A stretch of 64,000 nt of DNA from Ferribacterium limneticum. Its GTDB lineage: Bacteria > Pseudomonadota > Gammaproteobacteria > Burkholderiales > Rhodocyclaceae. The DNA lies in the NCBI RefSeq assembly GCF_020510565.1, contig NZ_CP075189.1, positions 2,216,501 through 2,280,500 on the forward strand, in the 5' to 3' direction. Made by a program: the position numbers and the translations under genes. Shown here piece after piece: positions 62,485-64,000 of this stretch. A model generated the notes under the pieces. The model saw nothing but the letters and a program-made list of their open reading frames with translations, had not been told where the DNA came from and searched no databases. Each line of letters opens with the position of its first letter. Position 1 is the first letter of the stretch.

Positions 62485-63558
62485 ATGTCGTCTCTCAACG
62501 ATCTGCTTTGCCTGCGCATGCCTCAATTGCGCATTACGCCTCTGTTGATGGCGGCCAATGTGCTGGTTTTTGGGGCGATGATGCTGAGCGGCGCAGGGTT
62601 GTGGCATTCGCAGAATGGTGTCCAGTTGGCATGGGGCGCCAATTTTGGACCGGCGACCCAGGATGGTCAGTGGTGGCGTCTGGGCAGCGCGATGTTCCTG
62701 CACTTTGGCTTGTTGCATCTGGCTTTGAACATGTGGGCATTGTGGGATGGCGGCCAATGGGTCGAGCGCATGTACGGGCATTTCCGGTTTGCGGCGATCT
62801 ATTTTGTGGCAGGCCTGGCTGGCAATCTGTTGTCACTGGTGGTTCATCAGGGGCATGCCGTGTCAGGCGGAGCCTCAGGGGCCATCTTCGGCCTCTATGG
62901 GGCCTTGCTGAGCTATCTCTGGCTGGAGCGTTCGCGAATCCAGCGTGGCGAATTCCGCTGGCTGTTCTGGGCCGCAATTGGTTTCTCGGTGGCCAGCATC
63001 GTTTTTGGACTGATGGTTCCGGGGATCGATAACGCTGCGCATATCGGTGGCTTGATCGGCGGTCTGTTGATGGGTGTTTTGATCAAGCCGGAGGCTGGGG
63101 CCGTGGTCATGCTACAGCGGGCGAAATTGACGGCGGGCCTCGTGTCCCTCGCGTTCGTCGGCATCATGGTCGCCAATATTCCACAGCAGGCTTACCGCTG
63201 GAGCGATGAAAAACAGGTTCAGAGGGAGATCGGCGAGTTTATGCAGGAGGATGCGGCGATTACCCGGGCCTGGGAGAGCATCATGCGGCAGGGCCAAAGA
63301 AAAGGCGCCTCTTTTGAAGAACTGGCTGATGTAATCGAGTCGGTGGTGGCTGATCGCTACGAACATAGCTTTGAAGAGCTTTCCGCATTGCCCCAAGACC
63401 CCAATTTGCCCTCGGCTCTGGCTGCCGAGCATGTGACGCGTTATGCCGAAAAGCGGCGCGATGCATCTCGTGCCATGGTAGAGGGTTTGCGGGCCAAGGA
63501 TAGGGGGCAGATTCAGAAGGCGCTGGAGCAGGCGCGCCAATCTCGAGCGGACAAATGA
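62485..63558 (+). CDS. Rhomboid-family intramembrane serine protease
   Basis: A 357-residue membrane protease. The catalytic Ser is S131 in SGGASGAIFG and the His is H186 in DNAAHIGGLIGG; the HFGLLHLALNMWALW segment supplies the conserved His and Asn. About six helices span residues 20-205, followed by a ~150-residue soluble C-terminal domain (from about QQAYRW) that is helical and of unknown role. I start at 62485 (MSSLNDLLC) since the longer frame has no better ribosome site and a non-matching N-terminus. Confidence 0.9.
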   Translation: MSSLNDLLCLRMPQLRITPLLMAANVLVFGAMMLSGAGLWHSQNGVQLAWGANFGPATQDGQWWRLGSAMFLHFGLLHLALNMWALWDGGQWVERMYGHFRFAAIYFVAGLAGNLLSLVVHQGHAVSGGASGAIFGLYGALLSYLWLERSRIQRGEFRWLFWAAIGFSVASIVFGLMVPGIDNAAHIGGLIGGLLMGVLIKPEAGAVVMLQRAKLTAGLVSLAFVGIMVANIPQQAYRWSDEKQVQREIGEFMQEDAAITRAWESIMRQGQRKGASFEELADVIESVVADRYEHSFEELSALPQDPNLPSALAAEHVTRYAEKRRDASRAMVEGLRAKDRGQIQKALEQARQSRADK

Positions 63559-63689
63559 TGGCGGCCGTGATGGCGACAGGAGGGCCTGATCGCGAAAGGG
63601 GTATTCCGATCAGGATCAAGGAAATGGTGGCGGCTGACGGGCAGAATCGCCACCTGATGCCATCCCGGCATGCCTTTTCTGGAGCTCAC

Positions 63690-63965
63690 ATGCAAACCAT
63701 TCACCCCGCCCATTCCTGCGACCGTCCTACCGCCGAAGCCATCTACCCGTTCGATGCCCGCGGTATCGCCAAGCGTTTTCGCCATGCCGCAATTTTCGGT
63801 GCGCTCGATGCGCTGCAGGTCGGCGAAACAATGCGCTTTTGCAACGACCACGATCCCTTGCCATTGCTGGCCCAGTTGCAGGCCCGCTATGGCGCTCACC
63901 TCTCCATCGAATACAAGCAGCGCGAACCGGGCGCGATTGTCATCGATTTTTCCGTTGTTGGCTGA
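63690..63965 (+). CDS. DUF2249 domain protein
   Basis: A 91-residue cytosolic protein. The DUF2249 pattern is visible: DARGIAKRFRHAAIFGALDAL, GETMRFCNDHDPLPLLAQL and the C-terminal EPGAIVIDFSV. Members are often found near nitric-oxide or redox-related genes; the function is unknown. The ATG at 63690 has a GGAG 5 bases upstream. The frame stays open to 63555 but that overlap with the rhomboid gene is probably not translated. Confidence 0.85.
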   Translation: MQTIHPAHSCDRPTAEAIYPFDARGIAKRFRHAAIFGALDALQVGETMRFCNDHDPLPLLAQLQARYGAHLSIEYKQREPGAIVIDFSVVG

Positions 63966-64000
63966 GTGATACAGACTGCGAGCCTGACCCTGCTTTCACT

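Noticed and set aside
1..64000. tRNA or rRNA genes
   Set aside because: None was recognised on reading either strand; all intergenic gaps are short and protein-coding density is high. A dedicated scan was not possible.

Overview
The window looks like a chromosome segment of a betaproteobacterium, most likely of the Rhodocyclales (Dechloromonas/Azonexus/Zoogloea type). This rests on a very complete exosortase A (XrtA/EpsH)-PEP-CTERM exopolysaccharide locus whose family set is characteristic of that group, and on AlaA-, Hom- and rhomboid-type housekeeping genes with proteobacterial features. Family names come from recognition of the translated sequences; no database search was run.

Layout. (1) 1-4399, minus strand: sigma-54-dependent response regulator PrsR (cut by the window edge), membrane histidine kinase PrsK and the initiating undecaprenyl-phosphate sugar transferase. 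(2) 4828-7707, minus: the exosortase-associated PLP decarboxylase and acyl-CoA (AMP) ligase, divergent from (3) 7802-26796, plus: an acyl carrier protein, two odd alpha/beta hydrolases, an asparagine-synthetase-like protein, then a long run of overlapping glycan genes (DegT aminotransferase, CelD-like acyltransferase, Wzx flippase, many glycosyltransferases, a FkbM methyltransferase between two paralogous glycosyltransferases, a GT39 membrane transferase and a GtrA/GtrB pair). (4) 26797-27222: junction of two convergent operons holding a decayed IS630-type transposase and a 7-bp tandem repeat. (5) 27223-48909, minus: the core XrtA operon, read from 48909 downwards: export lipoprotein, chain-length determinant, tyrosine autokinase, outer-membrane protein, ATPase, UDP-GlcNAc 2-epimerase, polysaccharide deacetylase, FemAB-like protein, glycosyltransferase, exosortase A-EpsI, further transferases, amidotransferase, PaaK-like ligase, O-glycosylation ligase, a second deacetylase and a methyltransferase. 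(6) 49076-50292: an IS5-type element with CTAG target duplications and a frameshifted transposase. (7) 50293-58068: an E1-like ThiF protein, two FtsX/MacB-type permeases, an outer-membrane barrel, an ABC ATPase and a divergent LolA-like protein, with one PEP-CTERM substrate gene in the opposite orientation in their midst. (8) 58073-63965: ordinary chromosomal genes (Mth938-like protein, AlaA, homoserine dehydrogenase, a TIGR03790-like protein, rhomboid protease, DUF2249 protein).

How it fits together. The locus makes, modifies, exports and polymerises a surface polysaccharide, and XrtA processes PEP-CTERM proteins for the cell surface. The PrsK/PrsR pair at one end probably controls the PEP-CTERM gene about 53 kb away. 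That gene has a well-matched sigma-54 promoter (GG-N10-GC) and, 86 bp upstream, a TGTCGG/TTTACA box of the sort expected for a sigma-54 enhancer-binding protein. The most interesting parts are the cassette of ligase, ACP, decarboxylase, two non-serine hydrolases and a glutaminase-dead asparagine synthetase, and the ABC/LolA/barrel/E1-like export set built around the PEP-CTERM gene.
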